DNA of 64,000 bases from Augochlora pura (GCF_028453695.1 NC_135773.1:22059782-22123781), one strand, 5' to 3'; counted from the first letter of the stretch, positions 1 to 10,846 are shown. Notes: generated from the sequence alone by a model not told the origin. Numbers and translations are program-made.

Positions 1-53
1 TACTAGAAAATTAATATAAAGTGAGAGAGTAAAAGCTACTCTGATATGCGATT

Positions 54-655
54 TAAAATCAATATATTTTTGTTATTAGTTAATCAATTTCGTTATGATT
101 TGGTACAAATAATCTTCATTCATAGTAAAAAGTTCATTGCGAAATCTTACACGCGTCTCTTGATTTCAACAGATTTGTCTAATAAGCAACAAGGGTACGA
201 ATGCTTATGGGACTGACTTTGGGTCGCCAGTGGTATAGGACGGTCACTGTTCAGACGCTGCATTCGAACTGGCTTTGAAACCGATGCGACGGCTTTGGAG
301 AAATGATTTTTCATGATTTTTGTCTCCAATGAATTATTCAACTTTTGAACGATTTTATATATTATTTAATTTGATATATATAATATTTTCTTAAATCTTT
401 AGAAAGAAACGTTAACTGTGGCAGGTTTTATATTGTGGACTGTTATTACGTACTGCGAGGAGTAAAATCAATATATTTTTGTTTTCAGTTAATCAATTTT
501 GTTGTAATTTGGTATAAATAAACTTTATACATGTGTTCGTTCATAGTAAAAAGTTCATTGCAAAATCTTACACGCGTTCCTGGATTTCAACAAATTTCTC
601 TAATAAGCAATGATACATTCTCGAGGGCACGAATACTTCTGGGACTGACTGTAGG
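54..655. mobile_element. Two direct copies of a Tc1-like terminal fragment
   Basis: About 180 bases at 54-224 recur at 463-655 with moderate divergence. Both run from AAAATCAATATATTTTTGTT through CTTACACGCGT to GGGACTGACT. The end matches the inverted terminus of the complete Tc1-like MITE at 43182-43450. Both copies lie in the receptor intron and lack the opposite terminus. Confidence 0.6.
224..440 (+). repeat. Inverted-repeat arm 1, partner at 4950-5180
   Basis: This segment reads as the reverse complement of 4950-5180. Shared landmarks are the blocks around GGAGACAAAAATCATGAAAA and GTTAACTGTGGC. The two arms bracket the receptor exon at 4147-4404. It starts exactly where the first Tc1-like fragment ends. 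Confidence 0.75.
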
Positions 656-1434
656 CAGGCACAGGGGCTGGCTAACTGCAGATTCGTTTCGATATCCGAC
701 ACGTGCGCGTAGAGCCGCGCTCTGAACCCCCCACCTCCCATGGATTATGCAAGGCGGAGGATGCGGAGCCTCCGAAGTCCGTGCCTCCGCGTCCACGTAC
801 TTGCGGCGATAAGTTGAATTCCGGAGGTTCCCCGGCCCCGGAACCGGAACTAATTTACAAGCGGGCCGATCTGTAGCACTCGAGCCATTAATTGCCATAA
901 TCTGATCGCAAGCAATCAATCGTGTCTCAGCGAGGTTTGCCGGGGCCCCCGAACGCCCGCCTATACACTCGGGCTCGTCTTCCTCGACGGATCAATGTGC
1001 TACAATTACGCGATTGTGTCTCTCGGTTGCACACCACCACCCCCACCCACCGCCCCCGCTCATCGCGCGGCATTGTCTCCTTGGTTATTACATTCGTGTT
1101 ACATGCTTATATATCCCAGCTCCGAATTTCGCCTGTAATTACCTCGATCATCGTCGCCTATAGACTAAATACGTGTTACGCGGCCGAGCTATAATTAATT
1201 TGTTATCGACTGCTCGACCGGCAGGCTCGCCGCGGCCAGTCCGACGGCCGGATCGGACCATCAACCCGTACGCATCGTCGCACCGGTTGTTATCAACGTG
1301 TCGCGAACAATGGAAAAGCCGGCGAGCTGTAAGAGTACAGTTTTCTGTCGCGCGGAGTATAGGAAATGAGCGATGGCGATGGAAATTGGTGACTCGTAGC
1401 GCCTTCCGTTTGGGTGAAATAGTTGATGAAGTAC
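656..1434. other. Intron, GC-rich then mixed, no gene
   Basis: This lies in the first coding intron of the minus-strand receptor gene. It is GC-rich with several short open frames in both directions, none resembling a protein. Nothing else was seen. Confidence 0.6.
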
Positions 1435-1490
1435 TTAACCCTTTGGGTGCCGATAAGCGCTGCGACGTTGAGCGTTTTTAGTGGGCCGTT
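1435..1490 (+). mobile_element. TTAA element end, CCCTTTGGGTGCCG type
   Basis: TTAACCCTTTGGGTGCCG followed by GATAAGCGCTGCGACG resembles the left end of the TTAA-flanked families found across the window. No matching right end was found, so this is a solitary or truncated end. Confidence 0.4.
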
Positions 1491-1750
1491 TATTATAACT
1501 TTTATTAACACTTTTTATTATAAAGCGGATGGTGGATTGTCAAATTATAAAATGCTAGTACGATGATTTAGATCTTTGTTTCTTTCTGCCGCGAACGATG
1601 CAACGTTTATTCTATTAAAAAATGAATCCCGCCACGTGTTATTAAAAGATAACATTTCCATACCGCAAACAAGCCTTCAAGCTTGTAAAAATAAAAGATT
1701 CACGATTTAATATTCGTTAACTTAATATTTAAAAATTCCTCCAGTGACAG

Positions 1751-1872
1751 ACTTTGTAATTTTGTACAAAATTTTATTTCGCTAGATTTTCTAATTTTGT
1801 ACAAAATTTGATTTCGCTAGATTTTCTAATCTTGCACAAAATTTTATTTCGCTAGATTTTATAATTTTGTAG
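1751..1872. repeat. 35-bp tandem repeat, about 3.5 copies
   Basis: GCTAGATTTT recurs at 1781, 1816 and 1851, giving an exact 35-base period, with CTAATTTTGTACAAAATTT between. The copies differ by a few substitutions. Confidence 0.9.
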
Positions 1873-3082
1873 TTTTCTGATCACTATGCTAAAGTACAAC
1901 GTTGCCACTTTCCACGCGCTTGCACCCCTTCAACTGGAATTTAGCGAAACGACACGTATCCTCTATTTTTGGCTCCGCCACGTGCAAAGTTTCATCAAAA
2001 TTGGGATGGGACAGTTAACGTTCCTTGTTAGAGAGTTGGTCACTCGAGCGGGTACGTCTTGCCGCGACGCGTCGTAATGACCAGCCCATGCCTCTTCAAA
2101 ATCTAGCTATGTAAGTTCCAAAACGTACCAAGGACAAACGGTTGTAATTTCTCACCTTGACCCGCGCGCTCTCTATGTTAGTTGCTGTCTCGAACGCCTC
2201 GGAGCGTCACGTAACGCGGCAACTTTCGACTCGCCATCGAAACGAAGCGCATCTCCATTCATTCGCGTAGTTAGACAAAAGAGAGGTTTGTCAGCCCTAT
2301 TTTATTTATTCTATTCACCGCGAAAGGTATCCGATATTTTACAAATTATACGATAATACCTTAGATAATAATTATTGATTGCCACGACTGATTTATAGAT
2401 TTATAGTTTCACACATTTGTTGAAACTCTCGCGACACTAATCTTATCGCTATATTCACGCGAACAATATAAACAACGGCGAAGAAAAATGTACTCAGTCA
2501 GCCCTTAACCAACTTCTTAAATACAATAAAATAACAATATAAAATGTCTTACTATCTCGTAGCTGCAATCTCTCCAATTGTCAAACCAGTGAAACCAACG
2601 AATTAGTTAACTAAATTTTCTTAAATTTTCATCGTCAACATTTCCAGAAACGGATCCGCCTGTTAATTGTTGCAGTGGTTGAACGGCGACGAGGAACAAT
2701 GGCAAATAATCAATGGCAAAAGTTCGGCCGCGATATCAGAGGTCGATCGTGGGCCAAATCTAATCGCCCGTGTTGAGGTATTGTAAACTCGGCCGTGTTA
2801 AAATTTACTAACAGCCCAAATTATTCGATTATATTCTGTTTATCGTTTGCTTGCATACCGGCCGTTTTACGCGGCCTTCGCTGGCCGGTGGCAATCGAAT
2901 TAAAATCGACCAGAGCCGCCTCTGCCCGACGGTGTATCGTCGAACGAGCACTGCGCGCCGCGAAAACTTTAATAACGCCGCCGCGAAGCAACAGATGAGA
3001 AAAACAAGATCGAGCGAACGCGTCGAAGTTCGTACGCGATGACAAGACACTGCGGCGTAGAAACACGAATCGTTCGGATCAA
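1873..3082. other. Intron sequence without recognisable features
   Basis: Mixed-composition receptor intron with short spurious frames around 2795-3066 on both strands. No domain, RNA gene or further repeat was seen. Confidence 0.55.
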
Positions 3083-3341
3083 TTAACCCTTTGCAAGCGA
3101 AGCTATTTTGACTGTGCATCTCAAAAGGAAATTTCTGACACGTGGTATTTTTATTCTGCTGTGCACTTTTATGCGTACGAAATTGACTCTTGTCACTCGT
3201 ACCAATAGTTTCACTATTTAACAATTTTATCTATAAATTTTATATAGAAATCTAAATTTTGTTTGTATAAAAATTATCTTGGGACGTGATAGAACAATTT
3301 TAGTAGTGTGTCAGAGTCGCCACTCGAGTGCAAAGGGTTAA
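3083..3341 (-). mobile_element. TTAA-flanked MITE, CCCTTTGCACTCGA family (A)
   Basis: The element is bounded by TTAA at 3083 and 3338. It starts TTAACCCTTTGCAAGCGAAG and ends CACTCGAGTGCAAAGGGTTAA, so the termini are inverted repeats of about 11-14 bases. The CACTCGAGTG palindrome is at the right end. There is no transposase frame. TTAA targets and CCC-starting termini are the hallmark of the piggyBac superfamily, so a non-autonomous piggyBac-type element is inferred. Confidence 0.75.
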
Positions 3342-3460
3342 CATATTGAGCGCCATGTCTTCCTAATATGGCTGACACTAATTTCTAACCAATTTTGGAA
3401 ATTAATTTTTATTGTAATATGATTGAACAAATCGAGTTTGACTAGAATATTTTGTAGCCG
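3338..3460 (+). mobile_element. TTAA element end, CATATTGAGCGCC type (family I)
   Basis: It shares the TTAA of the preceding element and continues CATATTGAGCGCCATGTC, then TATGGCTGACACTA. The same landmarks open the element at 29516. The right end is not visible, possibly because the minisatellite that follows disrupted it. Confidence 0.45.
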
Positions 3461-3489
3461 AAAGAGTTCTAATGCCATTCTAATGCCAG

Positions 3490-3955
3490 ATAGAAAATAT
3501 TTAATATTGAGTATTTAATATCGAATAGTAAATTGTGAATATTTAATATTGAATAGTGACTATTTAATATTGAATAGAGAATATTTAATATTGAGTATTT
3601 AATGTTGAATAGAGAATATTTCATATTGAATAGAGAATATTTAATATTGAGTATTTAATATTGAATTGAGAATATACTAACTAGGGAATATTTAATATTG
3701 AATAGTAAATAGTAAATATTTAATATTGAGTATTTAATATTGAATAGTGAATTGTGAATATTTAATATTGAATAGCGACTATTTAATATTGAATAGAGAA
3801 TATATAATTTTGAATTGAATAGTAAATAGTAAATATTTAATATTGAGTATTTAATATTTAATATTGAATAGCGACTATTTAATATTGAATAGAGTATATA
3901 TAATATTGAATTGAATACAAAATAGTAAATATTTAATATTGAGTATTTAAAAATG
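3490..3955. repeat. AT-rich minisatellite, AATATTTAATATTGAATAG type
   Basis: The unit AATATTTAATATTGAATAG and variants (GAGTATTTAATATT, GTGAATTGTG) repeat irregularly for about 460 bases in the receptor intron. Confidence 0.9.
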
Positions 3956-4146
3956 ATCAGAAAGTAATTATTTTTCTAATATACCCAGTAAAAATAAATC
4001 ATTCAGTACTAGAATGGTAGAAAGACGAAAAAATTTCTTTTGACTTAAAAATCGTAGTACGATGTTCCTTCGACTAAGCGCATAGTTTCTAACGGTGGTA
4101 AAGGGTAGGGTCGAGTTGAACGATAGGTTATACATGGTTTACTTAC

Positions 4147-4404
4147 AACGTCGATGAGCTGGGAGAGGCGTAGTCCCATTTTGACAGTAAGGCAATCGCT
4201 GTTGTTGCCAACAGGGCGGATGAGGCGGTTGTAGTTCGACAGCAGGTCGTCGTAGAGACGCTTCGCTTCCGGATTGGCCGAGGCACCCGGAAACGGGGCA
4301 ACAAGACAGGAAATGGCCGCCGCCATCGCCAGCAATCCGCCCAGCCTAGACCACCATCGGCACCAGCCTTTCCCACCGTCGTTCGACCAAGCATCCCTAA
4401 GCAT
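4147..4404 (-). CDS. Nicotinic acetylcholine receptor alpha subunit, first coding exon (partial gene)
   Basis: This exon encodes the start of a neuronal nicotinic acetylcholine receptor alpha subunit, a ligand-gated cation channel subunit of insect synaptic membranes. Its 86 codons begin at ATG 4404-4402, with an in-frame TGA at 4438-4440 just upstream. Residues about 16-43 form a signal peptide (hydrophobic core LGGLLAMAAAISCLVAP). The mature N-terminal helix and first loop follow: NPEAKRLYDDLLSNYN, RLIRPVGNNSD and MGLRLSQLIDV. N67-N68-S69 is a glycosylation sequon. The exon stops after the GTT of the final Val at a perfect donor, gtaagt (4146-4141), in phase 0, a boundary conserved in this family. 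Remaining exons lie beyond position 1. Met27 is an alternative start. Residue 71 is Cys (TGC), where I expect Arg from related insect alpha subunits. The sequence fits the alpha1/2/4 group; I cannot choose the paralog from this exon. The family is certain from residues 44-86; the exact start is less sure. Confidence 0.93.
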
Positions 4405-4949
4405 CGTACGCCTTGTCCACCCCTGGAACCATATATTTCAACGTTAAGCTTCGCCTACACGTGGCGCGCGGTGTCCCGGGATGTCTCTCGGTTATCGGCG
4501 GCTCGATAACAATACCCGATCGATACACCGGCAGCCGGGAGTCATGGTCAATAGATTTTATCAACTATACGTTCGCACTTATTTCTTATTCTTAAATCGT
4601 TTCATTCTAATCATTTAATTTAATTCATTTTCAAATCCGTTCGTGAGAAATATTTGTAGCTGTAATAGAAGATTGATTTAACCCTCGCCTTCTTTTTGAA
4701 GTACGAATAAAATTCTGGTCTCTCAGTATTAATGTATAAAGGCTGAAATTAATTTTTTAATATATTAATATTTAAACACATTGGGCCTATATCTATTGCC
4801 TCAATACTTTATATTCTACAATAACGTTAATTACATGCGATACGGAAAACAATGTATATAATAAGTAACAAATTAAGTGAATAATATAACCATTCTATAT
4901 ATTATCGCCCAGTACAGTAATTAAGTTTATAAAACACTGTCATTATAGA
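4405..4949. other. Sequence upstream of the receptor start codon
   Basis: About 120 bases upstream of the ATG (minus-strand sense) are GC-rich and contain an E-box CACGTG (4458-4463) and an ATATAT motif at 4430-4436. Beyond 4560 it is AT-rich. It may be 5' UTR or promoter, but no convincing splice acceptor or TATA-initiator pair fixes a transcription start. Confidence 0.35.
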
Positions 4950-5180
4950 TATAAAACCAGCCACAGTTAACTTCTGCTTCTAAAGATTTAAAAAAATATA
5001 TATATCAAATTAAATTAAATAATTTTATAATATATATATATCAAATCATTCGAAAGTTAAATAATTCATTGGAGACAAAAATCATGAAAAATCATTTCTC
5101 CAAAGCCGTCAGACCGGTTTCAAAAGCGATTCGAATGCCGTGTCTGATCAGTGACCGTCCCGTACCACTGGGCGACCTAT
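4950..5180 (-). repeat. Inverted-repeat arm 2, partner at 224-440
   Basis: This is the reverse complement of 224-440, with an extended (AT)n stretch in the middle. It lies upstream of the receptor exon, so the arms flank it about 4.6 kb apart. Confidence 0.75.
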
Positions 5181-7271
5181 TTCATCGCGGGACACCCGGT
5201 ACGTGCCGCGGGTAGACACGAGCTTGTCGACATCTCATAACGCTTTGACGTCAACTTTTCAAGCGAATCATGGTACATAGTAAGGCGTAAGTTGGTTGCC
5301 AGACCAAGTCATTTACTAGTTCGCGGCGAAGAAGAGTGTAACCGGCCATAAAGGAGGGCTTCAACGGCATTGTTGTGTCGCTGAAAGGAAAAGGCAGGGG
5401 AGCGAGCGGGGGGGCATGGGGGCAAGGGAACCTCTCGAAGAACTTTTATCGCTTCGTTGCTGACCTACCTGCGGCCATTATCAGCGCACCTGTACGCCTG
5501 AAAAAGCTACTTTCCTCCCGCATTAATCGGTGATTTGCGCGCTCGCGATCTCGTTCCACGATTCCGATTTCGAATTACCGTTGATCGCTAATTCGCCATC
5601 CCCTCCCCTCTTCCTATCAGCACTCGCTCGATCGCCAATCGCGATAACTTTATTTCCAAGCCGGGATCGATACACGAGAGGTATTCGCCGTTTCTGGTCG
5701 CGCGACAAAGGCGGTGATCTTAAAAAAAAACTTTCAAAAAAGTCATTCTCCAAGCGTGAAAAAACCGCGAGCCCGCGCGCACAGAGACACGCACGCATGA
5801 AAGAGAATCGACGCGTTCTAGTTTTAGTTTCGAAAGTATCGGCTCGCATTAAAAATACACCCCGGTGTCTTCTTTTCTTTTTTTTTTTTTTTTTTTATTA
5901 GTGGTAACGCGTCGGTTAATAAAATGGCCGCGCTCGCGCGCGCGCGCGAGCGTTTCCTTTTAATCTCATTCATCCGTTTCCGTGTGTTTCCGGCGTTCCG
6001 CGTGCCCGATTAATCCCGTCAGAATTACGCGAAAAGTTGTATTCATTATTGATATGTAAATAAAATGTACGCCGTGCTGGACGCGGCATGAATATTCGCG
6101 GGGAATACGGACGGCATCATTGATACGACGAGGAAGGGGGGACCACCCATAAAATTACAATCGGCGCCGTTGAAATTGCACATCCGCGCGGAGGACCGTT
6201 TGCTCGCATTATTTGCAATTTTATGGCCGCGGTTCTCGTATCGATCGGTTTACCAGGAATTTGTAACCGGCCCCGCGTACTCCTCGTCGCCCCTCGCGGA
6301 TATCTACCGGCTCGCGAAATTATAGGCAAGGTTAATGACCCCCGCGATGTCCAGGCGTCGCGCATCTGGCTCGATGCCTGTTCGCCCTGTGTACGTGCTC
6401 TTTATTAATTATGAAAACAGTTGATACGTTATTGCCGTGCGCCGCCGGCGAATATAGATGCGAACCGACTGAATTTTCATAAGATTTGGTATAATAATTT
6501 TTGGAAATTTCGACACTGTACATGATCCTTCGTTTGCGTTAATGAGGCCACTGGTCTGTGTTAAACAAAGTCAAATTGATACTAATTTTATAAAGCATGG
6601 TCTTTAGTTTTTGTTATTAAAATATTCTTTTTATTATCAGGGTGACATGTGTCGAGAAAGTAGAGGCAATTTTTATTAAAACAATTAAAAATGATCTTCG
6701 CATCATTAGATGCAACTCTTCTCTGATACGTATTTAATTAAATAAAATAATCCTCTATTGTTACAGAGAAGGAACAAGAGTACTAAAACGTTGATTTAAA
6801 ATATTTTTAACATACAATAAAAAATATGTTCTTCTCCGAATACTGTGTTTAATATAAACCTGGAATTTTGTATTAATTATGACCACGTGGTCACGTTAAC
6901 GTAACCTGGGATCATTAACGCTGTTCAAAGTGTTTCACTCGTGTCGACAAGTTATTAATTTATTTTCAAAATTATTTTCCACTTTTTTCGCTCCGAATTA
7001 ATCCTTTCGTAGATTATTTCCACCCCTTTTGCAAGTGAAATTCATATTAAATTTAAAAGTGAAACGACACTTTATTATGCGACAATTAAACAAGTCAATG
7101 AATTCGCATTAATTTTAGATAGTTAATAACGCACGATCGATTTTGTTATTTGCGGTAGGGTTAATCTCGTTTGCAAAACGGTGAATTTCAATTGCTGAAC
7201 GATGAATAAAATCTGTGAACGGGTTAATGCGATATGCGAAAAGGGGTGTATGATATAGGGGACTGTGCCAC
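5181..7271. other. GC-rich then AT-rich noncoding block
   Basis: 5200-6420 is GC-rich with a T run (5879-5897) and an alternating CG stretch (5931-5951). 6420-7271 is AT-rich. A perfect palindrome GACCACGTGGTC (6881-6892) is immediately followed by ACGTTAACGT (6893-6902). No gene is supported. Confidence 0.55.
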
Positions 7272-7392
7272 AATAACAGTATACAGGGTGGTCCACGCGT
7301 TCGAAATCGTAACTCCGTTATTATTGTATTTCAGAAAAACTGTCAAAAGAGAAAAATAAATGGTTCGAAGAGCGCCGTATCTGTATCTTTCT
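7272..7392. repeat. Dispersed repeat, GGGTGGTCCACGCGTT type, copy 1
   Basis: AACAGTATACAGGGTGGTCC to AATGGTTCGAA is repeated at 10847-10970 with substitutions. Both copies sit next to TTAA elements. Termini of the TACAGGGTG type are common in insect transposons, but I cannot assign a family. Confidence 0.7.
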
Positions 7393-7394
7393 AT

Positions 7395-7711
7395 TTAACC
7401 CTTTGCACTCGAAGCCATTTTAACTATAAATCCAAGATAATTTGTCTAGCTTATAGTAGTTCCATTTCACGTGACTTTATAATAGTTTCTTGAATCGTCG
7501 ATTGAGTCGAAAAACCCTGAAAACGAGATATCCCGTTTCCCACAACGTTGCCACAACGTTCGAATTGCTAAAGACGAGAAATTTCGTCTCCCATACGCAA
7601 TGTGTTAACAATCCTTTAAATCTAAACTTTGTTAGTATAAAAATCATTTTTAAATGTGACAGAATAATTTTAGCGGTGCCCCATAGTCATCACTCGAGTG
7701 CGAAGAGTTAA
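7395..7711 (-). mobile_element. TTAA-flanked MITE, family A, with a nested insert
   Basis: TTAACCCTTTGCACTCGAAG opens it and CACTCGAGTGCGAAGAGTTAA closes it. The interior matches other family A copies, for example GTTAGTATAAAAATCATTTT. A second TTAA-bounded element is inserted at 7500-7608, making this copy longer than most. Confidence 0.75.
7500..7608 (-). mobile_element. 109-bp TTAA-bounded mini-element (family D) nested in a family A copy
   Basis: It runs from TTGAATCGTCGATTGAGTCG to CGCAATGTGTTAA. Close relatives are at 32587-32698 (112 bp, opposite orientation) and 52576-52667, each between TTAA-like ends. The recurrent size shows it moves as a unit. Confidence 0.65.
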
Positions 7712-8399
7712 TTACCCAGTTCGGTGTTGTTTCAATTACCCCGCTCCGGAGAAATGACGACGAAGGGTCGAAATACCCTTACGCGGTCCGGAAGGGTACA
7801 CGGACCCCGCGTTTCCCTCGCTCCGAGTTCCGCCGTCCAATTAGAAGCTCGCGCGGGGACTCCAAGGCGATCAATCTTCCCTGTTTTATGGGGCCTCTAC
7901 GCCGCCGACTCTTTTCCGTCGCGTTTCCCACCGGCTTTATGGCACGAAAACACAATCCGAAACGATTTGGACCGGCTCCAAAAATTGCAATTTTGGCTCT
8001 CGGAGCGTCGCCGTTCTTTCGTTCCGTCTTTTCCCTCTTGTTTCGTCAGGTTACGACGCTTTGCACGCGCGTCAGAATCAAGAACGCTTTGGATTCGTTT
8101 GTTCTCGGACAAACGAAATCATTGACATCGCTTTAATCTATTCGAATTTGATTTTTATGCATCATTGCGTGCGAGATCGTAGCTGTTATATTTTTAAGTG
8201 AAACGAATATTTTTTTACAATTAATCGTTTAGAAGATTTTTTAGTGGGAATAGTTGCGCCAGGTTTACAATTTATTTATAGGTATGTTTCCAGTGATATT
8301 TTGTTACAGACGAGTATTCCAGTTTAATCGTTGCAACATTTAATAATTTTTATTAATTACTTGTTACGCGGTTAGTTTTCCATCATAATTAATTTTTCT
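7712..8399. other. Noncoding, GC-rich then AT-rich
   Basis: 7720-8135 is GC-rich with overlapping spurious frames in three registers. 8135-8399 is AT-rich. No supported feature. Confidence 0.5.
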
Positions 8400-8520
8400 G
8401 ACTCGTACCAACAGTTTCATCTTTAACAATCTTTTATTAAATATAAATCTCGTTAGTATAAAAATTTATTTTGGAACAATTATAACGGTGCCTGGTCGTC
8501 GCCACTCGAGCGCAAACGTT
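8400..8520 (-). mobile_element. Degenerate right half of a family A TTAA element
   Basis: ACTCGTACCAACAGTTTCAT, GTTAGTATAAAAATTTATTT and GTCGCCACTCGAGCGCAAA follow the order of family A interiors. The terminal CAAAGGGTTAA is decayed to CAAACGTTTGA. Confidence 0.6.
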
Positions 8521-8728
8521 TGACTCTTCCTCGGGTTCTTAGGGCGATCGTTCGCGTCGCATCTGGTCGAACGAGACGGAGCCACGGCCCAATTAACGCG
8601 CTATCCAAACGCCGCGCGTATAAAAGCTTAGTTAGCGGGCCGGGTGTGTGTGTGTGTGTGTGTGTACGCGACGCGCGAGAGATTCGATTAGCCCAGTTGC
8701 AGGCGGCCGGGAGGAGAGAGAGAGAGAC

Positions 8729-8770
<42 letters not shown>

Positions 8771-9232
8771 GCATCGGGACACCGAACGATCACGACGCGC
8801 ATTCAACGCCGGTCCTTTCAATAAATGCGCGCGAACTTTCCATAAATTTAATAAAGCGGCCGGCGAGCGAGTTGTTGCCGGCTATTATTCCGACGTTCCC
8901 GGCAACCTCCAATTTTCAACGTTTCGCGGAGCTCGCCGCTATTCAGCCCGCGTATCAAGTCCGGCGGTGGAACTGTTCTAACTTGAAAAGCGGCTGTTTA
9001 TTTTTATGGGATACGAACGCCGCGCGACGTCTTTTCAGGGGACGCCGCGAGTCGAATTTTAACGAGAATCAACGAACGATCGAACGTCGCACGATGCCGT
9101 ACAGATTTAATCGTAAATAGATGTTTAAATGAATATATATTTCAGAAAATTTTCAGGGCTGCGCAACGATGATCGGCGCAGCAATTAACCTCTTAGGTTA
9201 TGTTCGCTTATTGTACTCGAAATAAGGAAGCG
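8521..9232. other. GC-rich block with (GT)n and (GA)n tracts; TTAACCTCTTAGG end
   Basis: A (GT)n tract (8645-8664) and (GA)n tract (8708-8769) sit in GC-rich DNA. From 9185 TTAACCTCTTAGGTTATG resembles another TTAA element end and runs up to the element at 9233. No gene. Confidence 0.55.
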
Positions 9233-9763
9233 TTAACCGCTTTAGTAGTCATAAATGAAATAGATGAAAATACATTATTTGTTGAACTATTAGCTGCGCA
9301 CGAGTATACACGTTATAATAATATGGCAATATTATGTCTTATAATAAATATACTTCTTCTACGATTTCTGTAAAATTGCTTCTAGCGACATTGTCGTAAA
9401 TTTCGCACGCTTTAGTATAACTCTGGAACAATTATTTAAAAAACTACACTAAGTATGATCGATAATACATTTAACAAAATTTATCTTCTAAATATATAAT
9501 TCATCTTCTAAATATATAATTCATCTTCTAAATATATAATTCATCTCCTAAATATATAATTCATCTTCTAAATACATAATTTATCTTCTAAATATATAAT
9601 TCATCTTCTAAATATATAATTCATCTTCTAAGTATATAATTTATCTTCTAAGTATATAAATTCATCTCCTAAATATATAATTCATCTTCTAAATATATAA
9701 TTCATCTTCTAAACATATAATTTATCTTCTAAATATTATATATTGACTCAGCTAAGCGGTTAA
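9233..9763. mobile_element. TTAA element (CCGCTTTAGTAG end) carrying a 20-bp minisatellite
   Basis: The left end is TTAACCGCTTTAGTAG; the right end is CAGCTAAGCGGTTAA, its imperfect inverse. Most of the interior (about 9475-9735) is a 20-base tandem repeat, AATATATAATTCATCTTCTA, in about 13 copies. The array lies wholly between the termini. Confidence 0.7.
9475..9735. repeat. 20-bp minisatellite AATATATAATTCATCTTCTA
   Basis: About 13 near-identical units with single-base variants (TATCTTC, CATCTCC, AAGTATATAA). It is inside the TTAA element 9233-9763. Confidence 0.95.
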
Positions 9764-10600
9764 TACTTTGGGGAAGGGACCTATTTCTTCGCAAGCTCGC
9801 GCGCACATTTCGAAGTGTTCCTTCAATATCATCGCCGTCGAGATCATTTATAAAATTGAACATAAACGTCGGGGAAGATCTCCTTTCGTCGCAGTTTCAT
9901 CGGCGATTACCGGCAATTTTTATCGGTCGGACCCCGCGTTCCGATAGATAGACTATTTTTCCGTATTAGCAAATGAAAAATGGCGGCGGGCCAAGACGGG
10001 GATGGGAGGGAGGGGGGTGAGGGGGGTTAGGGGGCAAAACTCGGCCAAAGACCCCGCAGGACTCCTTATCTGGACCGTGTTGGGTCGACCGACCATAGAT
10101 AAGCCGAACCCTGTGGTCATTATCAACCCCTCTCTGCTTCCACCACCCCCGTGGCCCCCCTCGCCCTCCCATCTCACCGCGTCGCCCCGCCCACCGACCA
10201 CCGAGTTAATTACGCTCGGAATTCCTTACATCCCCGGCTTTTCCTTGAATCCCTTTCGGTGCATTTTCTTCCCGGAATGCCCTCCGTCGTCGCTCGGTTC
10301 CCCTTGCCGCCGCCGCGCCCCTCTGCCGATCCCGCTGCTGCTCGACTATACTTTGCGAGCTTTGTACTCCCCCCCACCCCCTGTCAATCTCTAGGGAAAA
10401 TGGCCCCGGCCTGATACCGGAGTCCGACACAGCCATATATTCAGAGCTATCTCGCACAATGGGCGAATTAAGCGCAAGGGGGTCTCGCGAGTCTAGGGGT
10501 CTGCGAACAATTTTGGATACGGGGGAAAGAGTCGCTACTTTCGAACGGAACACGCGCGCGCGATTCACGCTTTGATCCCTTGCATATAATGACTATACTG
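9764..10600. other. GC-rich noncoding block
   Basis: G-runs at 10002-10032 and C-runs at 10140-10200 produce overlapping proline/glycine-rich frames on both strands. No homologous protein recognised. Confidence 0.5.
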
Positions 10601-10846
10601 TTAACACTTTATCGACCGGTCATTTGGTCGTAAAAGTTCTCGTTTCTATTCTGATTTTATTTATCTTATTAATGGCGATAGGTATTTAAGATTTAAAAAT
10701 TTATATAATATTGAAGCTTGTAGTACAATTTAACATATTTATCTCAATAACAGATAAGAAGTGAAGGGTTGCTATGGCAATTGATTCATGGGCTACCGAT
10801 CAGGGAGGAAAGCCGATTTATAGGCTACTGGTCGATAAAGTGATAA
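10601..10846. mobile_element. TTAA element, CACTTTATCGACC family (J)
   Basis: It opens TTAACACTTTATCGACCGGT and closes CTGGTCGATAAAGTGATAA. The 13-base inverted termini are clear, with the right TTAA decayed to ATAA. A GACCGGTC palindrome lies just inside the left end and AGCCGATTTATAGGCT near the right end. About 246 bp, no ORF. Confidence 0.7.

Noticed and set aside
4143..4394. 83-codon frame overlapping the receptor exon in another register
   Set aside because: Shadow of the nAChR exon; Arg/Thr-rich with no motif.
9475..9735. CRISPR-like regular repeat spacing
   Set aside because: Units are contiguous 20-base tandem repeats without unique spacers, in a eukaryotic genome; a minisatellite.
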